NCBI GenBank assembly: GCA_020628475.1
Contig: JAHDFB010000009.1
Span: forward strand, 1 to 58,448
Reading direction: 5' to 3'
Length of the DNA stretch: 58,448 bases
From: Saprospiraceae bacterium
GTDB lineage: Bacteria > Bacteroidota > Bacteroidia > Chitinophagales > Saprospiraceae
Shown: positions 19,150-28,984 of the stretch, in pieces
How positions within the stretch are numbered: the stretch's first letter is position 1
Layout: every line of letters starts with the position of its first letter
Translations under genes and position numbers: made by a program
Notes under the pieces: generated by a model
Told to the model about the DNA's origin: nothing
Database searches by the model: none
Seen by the model: the letters and a program-made list of their open reading frames with translations, nothing else

Positions 19150-20577
19150 ATGATAGAAATGCAGAAGTTTAGCTATATTTTTCTCACTTCAGCCTGTACT
19201 GCAGTCCTCTGCTTTATAATTTTCCAACATTTTAATAAATCCGAAATTATCTATGTAAATGATCAACCCAAACCGTCTTTAGTCAGTGAAGTTGACCTGA
19301 ATATGTCGGGATATTTTAACGAGCGATTTACTTCCTCCAGCCCCACTAATTTTATAGAAGCTAGTTTGATCGGCAAGAAATCTTCCGTTTTCATTCGATC
19401 TATTCCAAAAAGTAAATCGAAACGTTTACTTGGAGCTGCAACTGGTTCTGGCGTAATTATCTCACCCGATGGGTACATCGCCACCAATAACCATGTGATT
19501 GAATCCGGCGATGACATCGAAGTGCTCTTAGGAAACAATCGAGAGTACAGTGCTAAAATAATTGGTACAGATCCTTCGAATGATCTTGCTTTATTAAAAA
19601 TTGAGGCCGAAAATCTAGACTTTGCTATTTTCAGTAATTCAGATTCACTACAAGTAGGAGAATGGGTATTAGCAGTAGGAAACCCATTCGGATTGCAATT
19701 TACAGTTACCGCTGGAATCGTAAGCGCAAAAGCTCGTAATATTAGTATGCTTGAAAATTCCGGTATCGAAAGTTTTATTCAAACAGATGCGGCGGTTAAT
19801 CCTGGCAATAGTGGTGGTGCTCTCATCAATACAAAAGGTGAAGTAGTTGGGATCAACTCAGCAATTATGGCTAGATCTGGTCAATATGAGGGGTATTCTT
19901 TTGCCATTCCTTCCAATCTCGTTCAAAAAATTCTTTTTGATTTAAAAACATATGGCGTTGTTCAGCGGGGATGGCTTGGAATTTCTATGGTTGATATTAA
20001 TGATAAACGAGCCAAAGAATTGGGTCTAGAAAATGTAAATGGTGTGTATGTCGTTTCTGTAAATAAAGATGGAGCCGCCGATGAAGCAGGTATTCTTAAA
20101 GGAGACGTCATTATTCGCGTTAACGAAGTTGAATTCAAATCAACGCCGCAGTTCATGGAAATCATCGGACGATACCGCCCAGGTGATGAAGTAGAAATCA
20201 CTTTTATCAGAAATGGTAAGGTTATCACCGAAATAGCCATACTTAGAAATCAATTAAATACTACCGATTTTGTGGCCGTTCGAAAAGATAAAGTATTGGT
20301 AGACTTGGGCTTTGAACTTAGAGATTTAAGTGAAAATGAAAATAAACGATTGAAAAGACCGGGTGTTTATGTGGTTTCCGTTTATCGAAAATCAACCATA
20401 GGTCGAACCAATATGGATCCAGGCTACATCATCACAAAAATTAATAAGAAAAAAGTAGAATCTGTCGCAGAAGTTGTTAAAATTCTAGATGAAATTGAAG
20501 GGCAAGTAATTTTGGAAGGATATTATGAACATCATCCCGATAAATATCCCTATATATTCTTTAAAGAGAAAAATTAA
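19150..20577 (+). CDS. degQ: HtrA/DegQ-type periplasmic serine protease
   Basis: A protease/chaperone of the HtrA family for misfolded envelope proteins. The 475 residues start with an uncleaved or signal segment (residues 8-26), then a trypsin-like domain with the full catalytic triad: His115 in ATNNHVIESGD, Asp145 in DPSNDLALLKIE and Ser221 in NPGNSGGALIN. Two PDZ domains follow (about 272-370, beginning RGWLGISM, and 385-470). Start: ATG at 19150, with a second ATG at 19159 equally possible. It is followed after 33 bases by the carboxylase gene, which may be accidental. degQ versus degP cannot be decided, so the symbol is by family. Confidence 0.92.
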   Translation: MIEMQKFSYIFLTSACTAVLCFIIFQHFNKSEIIYVNDQPKPSLVSEVDLNMSGYFNERFTSSSPTNFIEASLIGKKSSVFIRSIPKSKSKRLLGAATGSGVIISPDGYIATNNHVIESGDDIEVLLGNNREYSAKIIGTDPSNDLALLKIEAENLDFAIFSNSDSLQVGEWVLAVGNPFGLQFTVTAGIVSAKARNISMLENSGIESFIQTDAAVNPGNSGGALINTKGEVVGINSAIMARSGQYEGYSFAIPSNLVQKILFDLKTYGVVQRGWLGISMVDINDKRAKELGLENVNGVYVVSVNKDGAADEAGILKGDVIIRVNEVEFKSTPQFMEIIGRYRPGDEVEITFIRNGKVITEIAILRNQLNTTDFVAVRKDKVLVDLGFELRDLSENENKRLKRPGVYVVSVYRKSTIGRTNMDPGYIITKINKKKVESVAEVVKILDEIEGQVILEGYYEHHPDKYPYIFFKEKN

Positions 20578-20610
20578 TTCGAATATTAGTCCCAATATAA
20601 ATTTTAGTCT

Positions 20611-22242
20611 ATGAATAATGATCTTCAATTCAACAAAAATGAAGATAGTATGAAGTTAGCCATTGCTCAAATGAATTTTAAATTAGATAAAATTCATGAA
20701 GGTGGTGGAAAGAAAAAAATTGAAAAACAACATAGCAAAGGAAAACTAACAGCTAGAGAACGTATTGATTATCTAGTGGACAACCCTGAAGATATTTTCG
20801 AAATCGGAGCCTTTGCTGGAGATGGTATGTATGAAGAACATGGTGGTTGTCCAGCGGGTGGAGTCATTGTGGTTCTGGCAAAAGTGAAAGGTAGGCCTTG
20901 CATCATTGTCGCGAATGATGCAACTGTAAAGGCTGGTGCTTGGTTCCCGATCACCGGAAAGAAAAACCTTCGAGCTCAAGAAATTGCCATGGAAAATCAG
21001 TTACCGATCATCTATCTAGTTGATAGTGCCGGTGTGTATCTACCTATGCAAGATGAGATATTTCCAGATAAGGAACACTTCGGTAGAATGTTTAGGAACA
21101 ATGCGGTAATGTCTTCAAAAGGCATTGTTCAAATTGCAGCCATCATGGGAAGTTGCGTTGCGGGTGGTGCATATCTTCCAATAATGAGTGATGAAGCGCT
21201 CATCGTAGAAGGAACGGGTTCCATTTTTCTTGCTGGCCCTTATTTAGTAAAAGCAGCAATCGGAGAAACCGTCGATAAAGAGACATTAGGTGGCGCCTCT
21301 ACTCAATCGGAAATTTCCGGAGTGACAGATTATAAAATGCCCGATGATCAAACCTGCCTAGATACGATCAAGTCACTCATGGACAAAATTGGAGAGCCTG
21401 CAAATGCAGGTTTTAGTAGAGTCAAATCTATCCTCCCAGCAAAATCACCCGACACGATTACAGGAATTCTTCCCGATTCAAGAGCAAAACCATACAAAAT
21501 GGAGGAACTCTTAGAATGTTTAGTAGACGAAGGTTCTATGACCTTTTATAAGAAAGATTACGGTAAATCCATACTGACAGTCTATGCCAGAATTGATGGT
21601 TGGGCCGTAGGTATCGTAGCAAATGATCGCCAGGTTGTTCGTTCCAAAAAAGGAGAAATGCAATTTGGAGGTGTAATCTATTCCGATTCAGCTGATAAAG
21701 CAGCCCGATTTATCATGAATTGTAATCAAAAGAAAATTCCATTAGTCTTTTTACACGATGTAACCGGATTTATGGTGGGTAAACGTAGCGAACATGGAGG
21801 CATCATTAAAGATGGCGCCAAGATGGTCAGTGCAGTAAGTAATAGTACTGTTCCAAAATTTTCTATTATTGTGGGCAATTCGTATGGTGCTGGCAATTAT
21901 GCCATGTGTGGAAAAGCTTATGATCCAAGATTAATCGTAGCTTGGCCTAGTGCGAAGATTGCTGTAATGGGAGGATCTCAAGCTGCCAAGGTTCTGGCTC
22001 AAATTCAGCTAAGTTCTATGAAAGCTAAAGGAGAAGAAGTTTCGGATGAGAAACAACAAGAACTTATATCCTCCATCGAAGCAAAATATAACAAACAGAC
22101 GACGCCGTATTATGCTGCAGCCCGATTGTGGGTTGATGCGATCATCGATCCTCGCGAAACGAGATCCATCATATCAAAAGGGATAGAAGCCGCAAATCAA
22201 GCGCCCGTCGAAAAATTCAACGTAGGTGTTATTCAAACGTAA
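20611..22242 (+). CDS. Acyl-CoA carboxylase beta (carboxyltransferase) subunit
   Basis: The carboxyltransferase subunit of a biotin-dependent acyl-CoA carboxylase, closest in shape to methylcrotonyl-CoA carboxylase beta (543 residues; the MCC and PCC beta subunits are 510-560). Visible features are KGKLTARERIDYLVD (about 44-58), HGGCPAGGVIVV, the crotonase-like oxyanion segment IVANDATVKAGAW, YLVDSAGVYLP, GSCVAGGAYLP, then in the C half LHDVTGFMVG, VGNSYGAGNYAM and the AWPSAKIAVMGGSQAAKVL segment. The biotin-carboxylase/BCCP partner is not in the window. Together with EtfAB and IlvE it points to leucine or other branched-chain degradation; the acyl-CoA specificity is inference. Confidence 0.9.
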   Translation: MNNDLQFNKNEDSMKLAIAQMNFKLDKIHEGGGKKKIEKQHSKGKLTARERIDYLVDNPEDIFEIGAFAGDGMYEEHGGCPAGGVIVVLAKVKGRPCIIVANDATVKAGAWFPITGKKNLRAQEIAMENQLPIIYLVDSAGVYLPMQDEIFPDKEHFGRMFRNNAVMSSKGIVQIAAIMGSCVAGGAYLPIMSDEALIVEGTGSIFLAGPYLVKAAIGETVDKETLGGASTQSEISGVTDYKMPDDQTCLDTIKSLMDKIGEPANAGFSRVKSILPAKSPDTITGILPDSRAKPYKMEELLECLVDEGSMTFYKKDYGKSILTVYARIDGWAVGIVANDRQVVRSKKGEMQFGGVIYSDSADKAARFIMNCNQKKIPLVFLHDVTGFMVGKRSEHGGIIKDGAKMVSAVSNSTVPKFSIIVGNSYGAGNYAMCGKAYDPRLIVAWPSAKIAVMGGSQAAKVLAQIQLSSMKAKGEEVSDEKQQELISSIEAKYNKQTTPYYAAARLWVDAIIDPRETRSIISKGIEAANQAPVEKFNVGVIQT

Positions 22243-23398
22243 CAAAGAAACAGAAATCATCGTCAAGACCGTCATGGGATTAGAATCCATTTTGGCGGAA
22301 GAATTAAAACAACTAGGTGCACATAAAGTAGAAATTCTGAACCGCGCTGTGAAAGCCGTGGCGGATCAGAAAACAGTCTATAGAATCAATCTATGTTCTT
22401 ACTTTGCCTTACGTGTACTCATTCCCATACGATATGATATCATTCACAATGAAGATCACTTATACAATTCGGTAAAAAGAATCAATTGGTCATCATTGAT
22501 TGGTACCGATCAAACCATCGCAGTCAGTGCGGCGGTACAGAGTAAGTATTTCAATAATTCCCATTACGTGGCACTTAAAACCAAAGATGCCATAGTCGAT
22601 CAATTTAGGAGTAAGTTTGGCAAACGCCCGTCCATCGATTTGGACGAACCTGATTTATCCATTAATATCCATATTTTCAAAAACAAATTGACTATATCCT
22701 TAGATTCCTCTGGGGATTCATTACACAAGCGGGGTTATAGAACAAGCTCTGTACAAGCTCCTATCAATGAAGTACTCGCAGCTGGCTTGGTGAAACTATC
22801 GGGATGGGATGGAGAAAGTACTTTGTGGGACCCTATGTGCGGATCTGGTACGATCTTAGCAGAAGCCATCCTTCAAGCATTAAAATTACCTCCACAAGAA
22901 AGAAATCGTTCCTTCGGATTTATTGGTTGGAAAGACTTCGATCAAGAGACCTGGGATGCCGTTATCCGAGAATCTATGGAGCGTCAAGTAGTCAATAATA
23001 CTTTAAAAGTTATCGGAACCGATCTAAATCCGAAAGCCGTTCGAGCTGCCGAGTATAATTTAGCCGAGGCGGGGCTATCCAAATATGTAGAAATCAGCAA
23101 AATGGACTTTCACGATATTGAAGGACCATTTAGTAATTACCATTTAATTATGAATCCTCCCTACGATATTCGTCTGGAAGAAGAGGATATTATAGCAAGC
23201 TATAAACGCATAGGAGACACTTTGAAGCAAAATTTTACGGATACACAAGCGTGGATAATATCTGGAAACATCAAGGCGTTAAAGCATGTAGGTCTTAGAG
23301 CCAGTCGTAAAATAAATTTAATGAATGGCCCGATTGAATCAAAATTTCATAAATTTGAAATGTATGCGGGAAGTAAAAAACAGAAATATAAAAAATAG
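22226..23398 (+). CDS. THUMP-domain 23S rRNA methyltransferase (RlmL-type)
   Basis: A 390-residue class I SAM-dependent RNA methyltransferase related to the RlmL half of E. coli RlmKL, which makes m2G2445 in 23S rRNA. The N-terminal third has an RNA-binding ferredoxin-like plus THUMP unit (TVMGLESILAEELKQLGAHK to about residue 155). The methyltransferase part has the substrate segment LHKRGYRTSSVQAPINEVLA, motif I DPMCGSGTILAEA and the catalytic motif NPPYDIR. The given start is GTG at 22226, inside the end of the carboxylase gene (17-base overlap); the next in-frame ATG is too far in. Its own 3' end overlaps the next small gene by 35 bases. Confidence 0.9.
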   Translation: MLFKRNKETEIIVKTVMGLESILAEELKQLGAHKVEILNRAVKAVADQKTVYRINLCSYFALRVLIPIRYDIIHNEDHLYNSVKRINWSSLIGTDQTIAVSAAVQSKYFNNSHYVALKTKDAIVDQFRSKFGKRPSIDLDEPDLSINIHIFKNKLTISLDSSGDSLHKRGYRTSSVQAPINEVLAAGLVKLSGWDGESTLWDPMCGSGTILAEAILQALKLPPQERNRSFGFIGWKDFDQETWDAVIRESMERQVVNNTLKVIGTDLNPKAVRAAEYNLAEAGLSKYVEISKMDFHDIEGPFSNYHLIMNPPYDIRLEEEDIIASYKRIGDTLKQNFTDTQAWIISGNIKALKHVGLRASRKINLMNGPIESKFHKFEMYAGSKKQKYKK

Positions 23399-23687
23399 TA
23401 TCGCAGCGCTAATCTGTTTTGTGTTTTCATTATTTCCAGCATCTTGCTTTGGGCAGTATTCCACCACCTCCATGATAAGCGATAGTACAAAGTCTGCTAT
23501 TTTATTGAAATCAAGTCTTTCTTATACACCTCTTAAAATTAAGGGCCTAGAAGTAAGACGACATGAAATGCCTATATTTTGTAAGTGGGAGTTAGATATT
23601 CAAGACAATACCAAAATACCAGTAAAGTTTAGGTTAGGGTCTCAAGAATATGTGGACTATTTAGAACAAAAAAACAAACATTTTTAA
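23364..23687 (+). CDS. Small secreted protein of unknown function
   Basis: A 107-residue protein with a signal peptide (basic MREVKNRNIKNS, then IAALICFVFSLFPASCFG, cleavage before QYS). The ATG at 23364 is preferred over the upstream one at 23325 because it gives a normal signal peptide. Its first 35 bases lie inside the rlmL-like gene in another frame, so coupling is likely. The mature part is short and basic, with no family I recognise. Seventeen bases later comes a lipoprotein gene. Confidence 0.65.
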   Translation: MREVKNRNIKNSIAALICFVFSLFPASCFGQYSTTSMISDSTKSAILLKSSLSYTPLKIKGLEVRRHEMPIFCKWELDIQDNTKIPVKFRLGSQEYVDYLEQKNKHF

Positions 23688-23704
23688 ATTTAAAAATATC
23701 CTTT

Positions 23705-24223
23705 ATGAAACATTACCTTTCGATATTATTTTGTTTTGCGATCGTAGCAAGCATCTCTTTTTCTTGTGTTCCTGACCCAGTAGTGGGATGTACCGATGCA
23801 GACGCAGATAATTACAATCCAGAAGCAGAAGAAAGCGACAACAGTTGTGTTTATGCTAGAGACAAATTCTTAAATGAGTACAACGGAATCAACGAATGTC
23901 CTGCTCCTCTTCCAGGAGAAAGTGCTTTTGTTTTAGAAATTACTGAAGGATTGGATGGTAGCAATGCCGTTCAAATCGAATTTAAAGATCTAGATCTTCC
24001 AGTGCCAATTTTAAATGGTACAGCTCAAGGAGATAGTATAATCGTTGAACCAGATGTATATCAAGTTCCTCTTGGAATCGATCCAACGGATCCAGATAAA
24101 CTGTATGACGTAACTATGAGTGCAGTGGCAAGATATGTTTCTGCCGATTCGATCAAAGGAGAATTGAATTTGATCGCATTGAGCATTCCAGCAACTTGCG
24201 AATTCAGAGCTGGTAAGAAATAA
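23705..24223 (+). CDS. Lipoprotein with GCTD-type Cys motif
   Basis: A 172-residue lipoprotein (MKHYLSILFCFAIVASISFS then Cys21). Soon after the anchor it carries GCTDADADNYNPEAEE followed by DNSC, a motif of the GCTD-x-A-x-NYN form that recurs in secreted Bacteroidota proteins and probably forms a small disulfide-stabilised loop. The remainder is a beta-rich domain with few charged residues (ILNGTAQGDSIIVEP, YDVTMSAVARYVSADSIKGE) ending in a second Cys. Function unknown. A bidirectional terminator at 24248-24280 separates it from the convergent bshB1 gene. Confidence 0.75.
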   Translation: MKHYLSILFCFAIVASISFSCVPDPVVGCTDADADNYNPEAEESDNSCVYARDKFLNEYNGINECPAPLPGESAFVLEITEGLDGSNAVQIEFKDLDLPVPILNGTAQGDSIIVEPDVYQVPLGIDPTDPDKLYDVTMSAVARYVSADSIKGELNLIALSIPATCEFRAGKK

Positions 24224-24247
24224 TCTTACCACAAAAAAATATACAAG

Positions 24248-24280
24248 AGGCTGTCATTCCAAAGATTGACGGCCTTTTTC
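24248..24280. terminator. Bidirectional Rho-independent terminator
   Basis: Inverted repeat AGGCTGTCA (24248-24256) / TGACGGCCT (24267-24275) with one G-U pair, followed by TTTTTC on the plus strand and flanked by A-rich sequence on the other side. It lies between the stops of the lipoprotein gene and bshB1 and can serve both. Confidence 0.75.
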
Positions 24281-24282
24281 TT

Positions 24283-24999
24283 TTATTGTAATGAAGTAAT
24301 ATCTTTTGTTCCAATATAGCGATGACAAGTATACATTTCAGCGTATTCTGCTCCTATAGCTCGACCATAGGTCTTTGACTTTCCCGCTACAAAATCAAAA
24401 AAGTCTTTACCAGTTAATGGCGTTTCAGCCTCCTTGGAGGATGGATCGTAAAACTGAGAAGAGAAACACTGTAGACACTCTATTTTCTTATCGAAACTAT
24501 CGCTGATATCAACTACCAAATCAGGCTCAATATTCTTATCTTGAATATAATGATAAACCACTCGCGGTCTCCATTTTTCCTGAGCCGTACCATCATATTC
24601 GGTTTCAATTTTTTGAAGTCCAGCTAAAAAAGCTGCACGATGCACCAACTCCGCAGCACGACCATGATCCGGGTGACGATCATCCACCGAATTTGCTAAT
24701 AGGACATCGGGTTTTGCAAATCGAATTTCTCGAATTACAGCCAGTAAATTATCTTCCGTTATTTCAAAGAATCCATCCCGCATACCCAAATTGTGCCTAA
24801 ATTGTGCACCAATAATTTTAGCAGAATTCTCAGCTTCAATCAATCGAAGAGGACCAGAACCCCGAGTTCCCAATTCTCCCTGAGTCAAATCAACCAATCC
24901 TACCGTTTTTCCTAAACGAACAGCATTTATCAAGGTGCCAACACAAGATAATTCAATATCGTCAGGATGCACACCAATAGCCAGTATATCCACTTTCAT
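24283..24999 (-). CDS. bshB1: Bacillithiol biosynthesis deacetylase BshB1
   Basis: A zinc-dependent PIG-L/LmbE-family N-deacetylase acting on GlcNAc-malate in bacillithiol synthesis. The 238 residues show the first metal motif HPDD at 11-14 (IGVHPDDIELSCVGTL), DLTQGELGTRG at 37-47, and the second motif RHPDHGRAAEL with His109 and His112. The segment CFSSQFY and the C-terminal RAIGAEYAEMY are typical of BshB1 rather than other PIG-L deacetylases. The gene stands alone, convergent with the lipoprotein gene. Bacillithiol is the expected low-molecular-weight thiol of many Bacteroidota. Confidence 0.92.
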   Translation of the reverse strand: MKVDILAIGVHPDDIELSCVGTLINAVRLGKTVGLVDLTQGELGTRGSGPLRLIEAENSAKIIGAQFRHNLGMRDGFFEITEDNLLAVIREIRFAKPDVLLANSVDDRHPDHGRAAELVHRAAFLAGLQKIETEYDGTAQEKWRPRVVYHYIQDKNIEPDLVVDISDSFDKKIECLQCFSSQFYDPSSKEAETPLTGKDFFDFVAGKSKTYGRAIGAEYAEMYTCHRYIGTKDITSLQ

Positions 25000-25235
25000 T
25001 TTTTTCGTATTTTTATAGTCCGTTAAGAAACTATGTTAGCAGCATCTTAAGTCCGCCAATTTATATTTTATTCCTTAATAAATAGATTTTGAGTCGTACA
25101 AAACAAATAAGTGAAAAATAAATATAAGAACTAGGGGCATTTTAGTTTCTTTACGACCTCAAAGTATCAACTATCATACAATTTTTTTATTCCAAATGTT
25201 GTGTGATGCTAATAAAAAGTAAAACTTAATAAATT

Positions 25236-28200
25236 ATGCGTATTCTCAAACCTTACTTTCAAATTCTATTTCTGATTGTAGTGTTCTTACCATTTCTTGG
25301 ATTTTCTCAAACCAGTCAAAACGCTCATGCCGAGTCGACTAAAGCCGAATATTTAGGAAAAACTTCAGCTGTAAAAGATTTAGTGCCAATTGGTCCTATT
25401 TCGAAACAGAAAAAACAGCAATGGAAGAAAGAAAACAAAGTTCCAAGAAACTTTCTGGGACGCGGTATATCAAAAGTTACACGTCCAGATTTGGAGCATC
25501 AAGGAAAAGATAAATTACGACAGGGAATACCTGCCGGAACCAAAAGTACTGATGTTAATTTATTGGTCAATGTTGATGGAATCACCGCTGGGTCTCCCAA
25601 CGATCCATCGGGAGATATAGGCCGAGACCATTACATGCTTGCTGTTAATGCAACGACCATTGCGGTATACGATAAGTCAGGCGAAGAAATCACCACCTTT
25701 ACAGCAAATACGCTATGGCAAGAAATTGGATTCAGCTCAGCTGGAGATCCGATTATTCTCTATGATGAAATCGAAGACAGATGGTTAATAACCGAATTTC
25801 CAAGTGGAAACCAACTTCTTGTAGCGATCTCAGAAACGAGTGATCCTACCGGTGCATACGATGTTTATAATTTTCAAACACCAAACTTTCCAGATTATCC
25901 AAAATACGGAATATGGGATGACGCTATCACTGTGACCACCAATGAGCAAGGTACCAGTAACTTGACGATATACATGATTAATAAAAGTCAACTGTACGGA
26001 TCTAAACCGCAAGTGGATATTCAAAGAATGAATCTTCCTGGAGCTTCACAAACCGAAGCTGGTTTTTACGTAGCCACGCCAGTAGATTGGATGGGTAAAA
26101 ATGCTCCCGAGAGCAAAGACCCGATATTCTTAGCTATCGAGGACTCATCTTGGGGAGAGGTTGATGACGATCAAATTGCGATTTTCACGGTTGATGTTGA
26201 TTGGTTCGATCCTTCAAACACCAGCTTTGTAAAAACAGCAGTTGTAACCGAACCATTTGACAGTTATCCTTGCTCCGTGTTCACGGGAGGATTTTCTTGT
26301 GTTCCTCAAGGAGGTTCTGGAGGCGGTTTAGATGCGATTCCTGAAGTCGTCATGAATCAAGCTGTCTATAGAAATTTCGGTGACTATGAAGCAATGGTAT
26401 TTAACTTTATTACGGACGTAACAGATGGAGATAATCTTTCCGGTATCCGCTGGGTCGAGTTGAGAAATACAGGAGATGGATGGACCTTATATCAAGAAGG
26501 AACATTCTCACCAGATGATGGACTAGATCGATATATGGGAGGAATCGCATTTGATGCTTCTGGAAATATCGCTTTAGCCTACAATGTATCTTCAGAAGAC
26601 GAATTCGTAGGAGTTCGATTCACTGGTAGAAAACACGACGATGAATTGGGCATGATGACCATTCCTGAGCAAATTGCCGTAGAAGGTTCTAATACCATCA
26701 ATTCCTTTGCGCGTTTCGGTGATTATGCACAGATGGGTGTAGACCCGATCAATGGTAAAACATTCTGGTACGTTACAGAATACGCCAACGGTCCGCAAGG
26801 ATCTAATACGCGAATTTTAGCATTTGAAATAGATCGCGACCCCAATGATATTGGCGTACATAAGATGATTTCTCCGACATCAGCTGCTTTTGATACCGAC
26901 GAAGCGATCACCGTGCAAATCAACAATTATGGTATGGAAGATGCTTCTGACTTTACGGTCGGTTACATCTTTGATGGCGGCACACCTGTGATTGAAAACT
27001 TTACCGACACCTTAGCTGCTGGAGCATCTGTGGAATACACCTTTAACCAAACCGTAGATTTTGGCGGTGCAGGATTTTATGATCTACAAACATTTACCAG
27101 CTATGAAGCGGACGAATTAATCGTTAATGATTCTATGTGGACGCAACTAAACAAACTGGCACAGTTTGACATAGGACCTGCCAGTTTAAGTCTACCTTCA
27201 TTGAGTTGTGACGATATCATAGAAGGAGCCGTCACCATCTTCAATTTCGGCGGAGAAACGATCACGACAGCAACGATTGAAATCTATGTTGATGGAGAAT
27301 TATTAACTACCCTCGAATGGGAAGGAAACCTAGAATTTTGTGAATCGGATATGATACCATTTACCATCGAGGGAATCGATCCGGGTGCTCATGACGTTGA
27401 AATCATCGTGACCAATCCAAATGGTGAAATGGATGACAATCAAATGAATAATTCAATCACCGGTGGATTTGAAATCATCGCCAATGCCATTACAGCAACT
27501 TTGACCATCGTAACGGATGATTATCCAGAAGAAACAACCTGGGAATTGGTCAATGAAAATGGAGATGTAATCTATTCTGGTGGTCCATATTCAAGTCCCA
27601 ATGCCGAAATCGTAGAAACATTCTGTTTAGAAGAAGATGCTTGCTATACCTTCACGATATTTGATTCATTCGGTGATGGTCTATTTGTACCCGGTACCTA
27701 TATGATCGTTTCTGAAGGAGGTCAACCATATGCTTCCATCATTGAAAATGATTTTGGAACCGAAGAATCCAATGATTTTTGTGCAGAAGCAGGTTGTTTT
27801 ATGCAAGTAGAAGTTACCGTAACTCCTGCAGGAGATAATGGTGGAACGATTCTTCTTACGCCAACGTCAGGAATCGGGCCATTTATGTATAGTATTGATG
27901 GTGGTGAAAATTTCCAAGACAATGGATTGTTTGAAAACCTTCCGGTTGGCACCTATGATATTGTTATTAATGGTGCGGAAGATTGTATGTGGGAAGGAGA
28001 AGCTGAAATAGAGGCATGTGCTCTTCAAGTGGTGGTAAACATCGACGATTTAGAAGGCACCGCTAAAGGGGCCATTTTATTTGAAGTAACTGGTGGAAAT
28101 CCACCCTATGAGTATTCCATAGACGGTGGTGAGAATTGGCAGAACAATCCACTATTCAACGAATTGGAAGCTGGAGATTATGACATTGCTGTACGCGATG

Positions 28201-28526
28201 CCGATGGATGTATTTTCACGGATACCGTGACCGTCAAAATGTCGAGCAATACTTCGAACACAACCATCGGGTCAATCCTAACCGCAACGCCAAATCCTAC
28301 TGCTGGATTATTCCACATTTACTTAGAAGGAAGCACAAGTGGCAGCACATTCATTGATTATGAAATCTACAATGCGTCTGGAAAAGCAATCCGACATGCC
28401 ACATTAGTGCGCTATGACAATTATTACACCTCACAGGTAACGTTGCATAATGAACCAGCTGGAATTTACTATGTAAAAGTCCATGATGGTGTCGTTAACA
28501 AAATGGTTAAAGTGATTAAGTTATAA
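25236..28526 (+). CDS. T9SS cargo with CARDB-like and SprB-like repeats
   Basis: A 1096-residue secreted protein. Signal peptide MRILKPYFQILFLIVVFLPF with cleavage near GFSQT. Residues about 100-530 form a region with repeated D-x-I-A-I-F-T and YDEIEDRW-type strands, probably a beta-propeller. From about 536 come two CARDB-like immunoglobulin units (GVHKMISPTSAAF; IGPASLSLPSLSCDD). Residues about 855 and 932 begin two SprB-type repeats, each with a P-x-x-YSIDGGENxQ core, as in gliding adhesins. The last 85 residues are a type IX sorting tail (TATPNPTAGLF to VNKMVKVIKL). Likely a surface adhesin or exopolymer protein. It is monocistronic, closed by a strong terminator at 28551. Confidence 0.88.
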   Translation: MRILKPYFQILFLIVVFLPFLGFSQTSQNAHAESTKAEYLGKTSAVKDLVPIGPISKQKKQQWKKENKVPRNFLGRGISKVTRPDLEHQGKDKLRQGIPAGTKSTDVNLLVNVDGITAGSPNDPSGDIGRDHYMLAVNATTIAVYDKSGEEITTFTANTLWQEIGFSSAGDPIILYDEIEDRWLITEFPSGNQLLVAISETSDPTGAYDVYNFQTPNFPDYPKYGIWDDAITVTTNEQGTSNLTIYMINKSQLYGSKPQVDIQRMNLPGASQTEAGFYVATPVDWMGKNAPESKDPIFLAIEDSSWGEVDDDQIAIFTVDVDWFDPSNTSFVKTAVVTEPFDSYPCSVFTGGFSCVPQGGSGGGLDAIPEVVMNQAVYRNFGDYEAMVFNFITDVTDGDNLSGIRWVELRNTGDGWTLYQEGTFSPDDGLDRYMGGIAFDASGNIALAYNVSSEDEFVGVRFTGRKHDDELGMMTIPEQIAVEGSNTINSFARFGDYAQMGVDPINGKTFWYVTEYANGPQGSNTRILAFEIDRDPNDIGVHKMISPTSAAFDTDEAITVQINNYGMEDASDFTVGYIFDGGTPVIENFTDTLAAGASVEYTFNQTVDFGGAGFYDLQTFTSYEADELIVNDSMWTQLNKLAQFDIGPASLSLPSLSCDDIIEGAVTIFNFGGETITTATIEIYVDGELLTTLEWEGNLEFCESDMIPFTIEGIDPGAHDVEIIVTNPNGEMDDNQMNNSITGGFEIIANAITATLTIVTDDYPEETTWELVNENGDVIYSGGPYSSPNAEIVETFCLEEDACYTFTIFDSFGDGLFVPGTYMIVSEGGQPYASIIENDFGTEESNDFCAEAGCFMQVEVTVTPAGDNGGTILLTPTSGIGPFMYSIDGGENFQDNGLFENLPVGTYDIVINGAEDCMWEGEAEIEACALQVVVNIDDLEGTAKGAILFEVTGGNPPYEYSIDGGENWQNNPLFNELEAGDYDIAVRDADGCIFTDTVTVKMSSNTSNTTIGSILTATPNPTAGLFHIYLEGSTSGSTFIDYEIYNASGKAIRHATLVRYDNYYTSQVTLHNEPAGIYYVKVHDGVVNKMVKVIKL

Positions 28527-28550
28527 GGCACGAATCATACTAAAATTATC

Positions 28551-28581
28551 AAAAAGGGCTTCCCATAAGGAAGCCCTTTTT
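28551..28581 (+). terminator. Rho-independent terminator after the 1096-residue T9SS gene
   Basis: Perfect 13-base stem AAAAAGGGCTTCC / GGAAGCCCTTTTT with a 5-base loop (CATAA), 25 bases after the stop codon. The symmetrical A and T flanks could make it bidirectional, but only rightward genes surround it. Confidence 0.9.
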
Positions 28582-28628
28582 ATGTAGACCTCACAGCATC
28601 TAAAAAGTAGAATGCGTACTTTTATACC

Positions 28629-28982
28629 ATGCAACGGATTTATTCGTACTTGTTGGTCATCTCTTTGGTATTCATAGCGCTGTTCATTGCTACTAAAGTA
28701 AACAGCCCAAATCAAGGTATCCAGGACCTTGCAGCATCACTAAAACCTATTCATACAATGATCGATGCACAACGCGTCCTATCATTCGAACCAAAAGATT
28801 CACTCGAACTGTACTTTTCCTGCCAGATGCACATTGCGCCAATACTACTGGATCGAAATCCTTCTCGAGATACCATTTTGTCAGTTTTAGATAAAAAGTC
28901 TAATACACAGCCTACACCTCATACTACAACCATCTGGGAGACTCAAAGCGCTGATTATATCATTCGATTAGAAGTTCGGTGA
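28629..28982 (+). CDS. Single-pass membrane protein of unknown function
   Basis: A 117-residue protein with one N-terminal membrane segment (YSYLLVISLVFIALFIATKV) and a hydrophilic periplasm-side tail with Thr/Pro runs (TQPTPHTTTIWETQ). No family recognised. Its stop (GTGA context) overlaps the possible GTG start of the next gene, and the ATG start of that gene follows after 2 bases, so it is probably coupled to the GT-C gene and might be an accessory subunit of it. Confidence 0.6.
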   Translation: MQRIYSYLLVISLVFIALFIATKVNSPNQGIQDLAASLKPIHTMIDAQRVLSFEPKDSLELYFSCQMHIAPILLDRNPSRDTILSVLDKKSNTQPTPHTTTIWETQSADYIIRLEVR

Positions 28983-28984
28983 TT

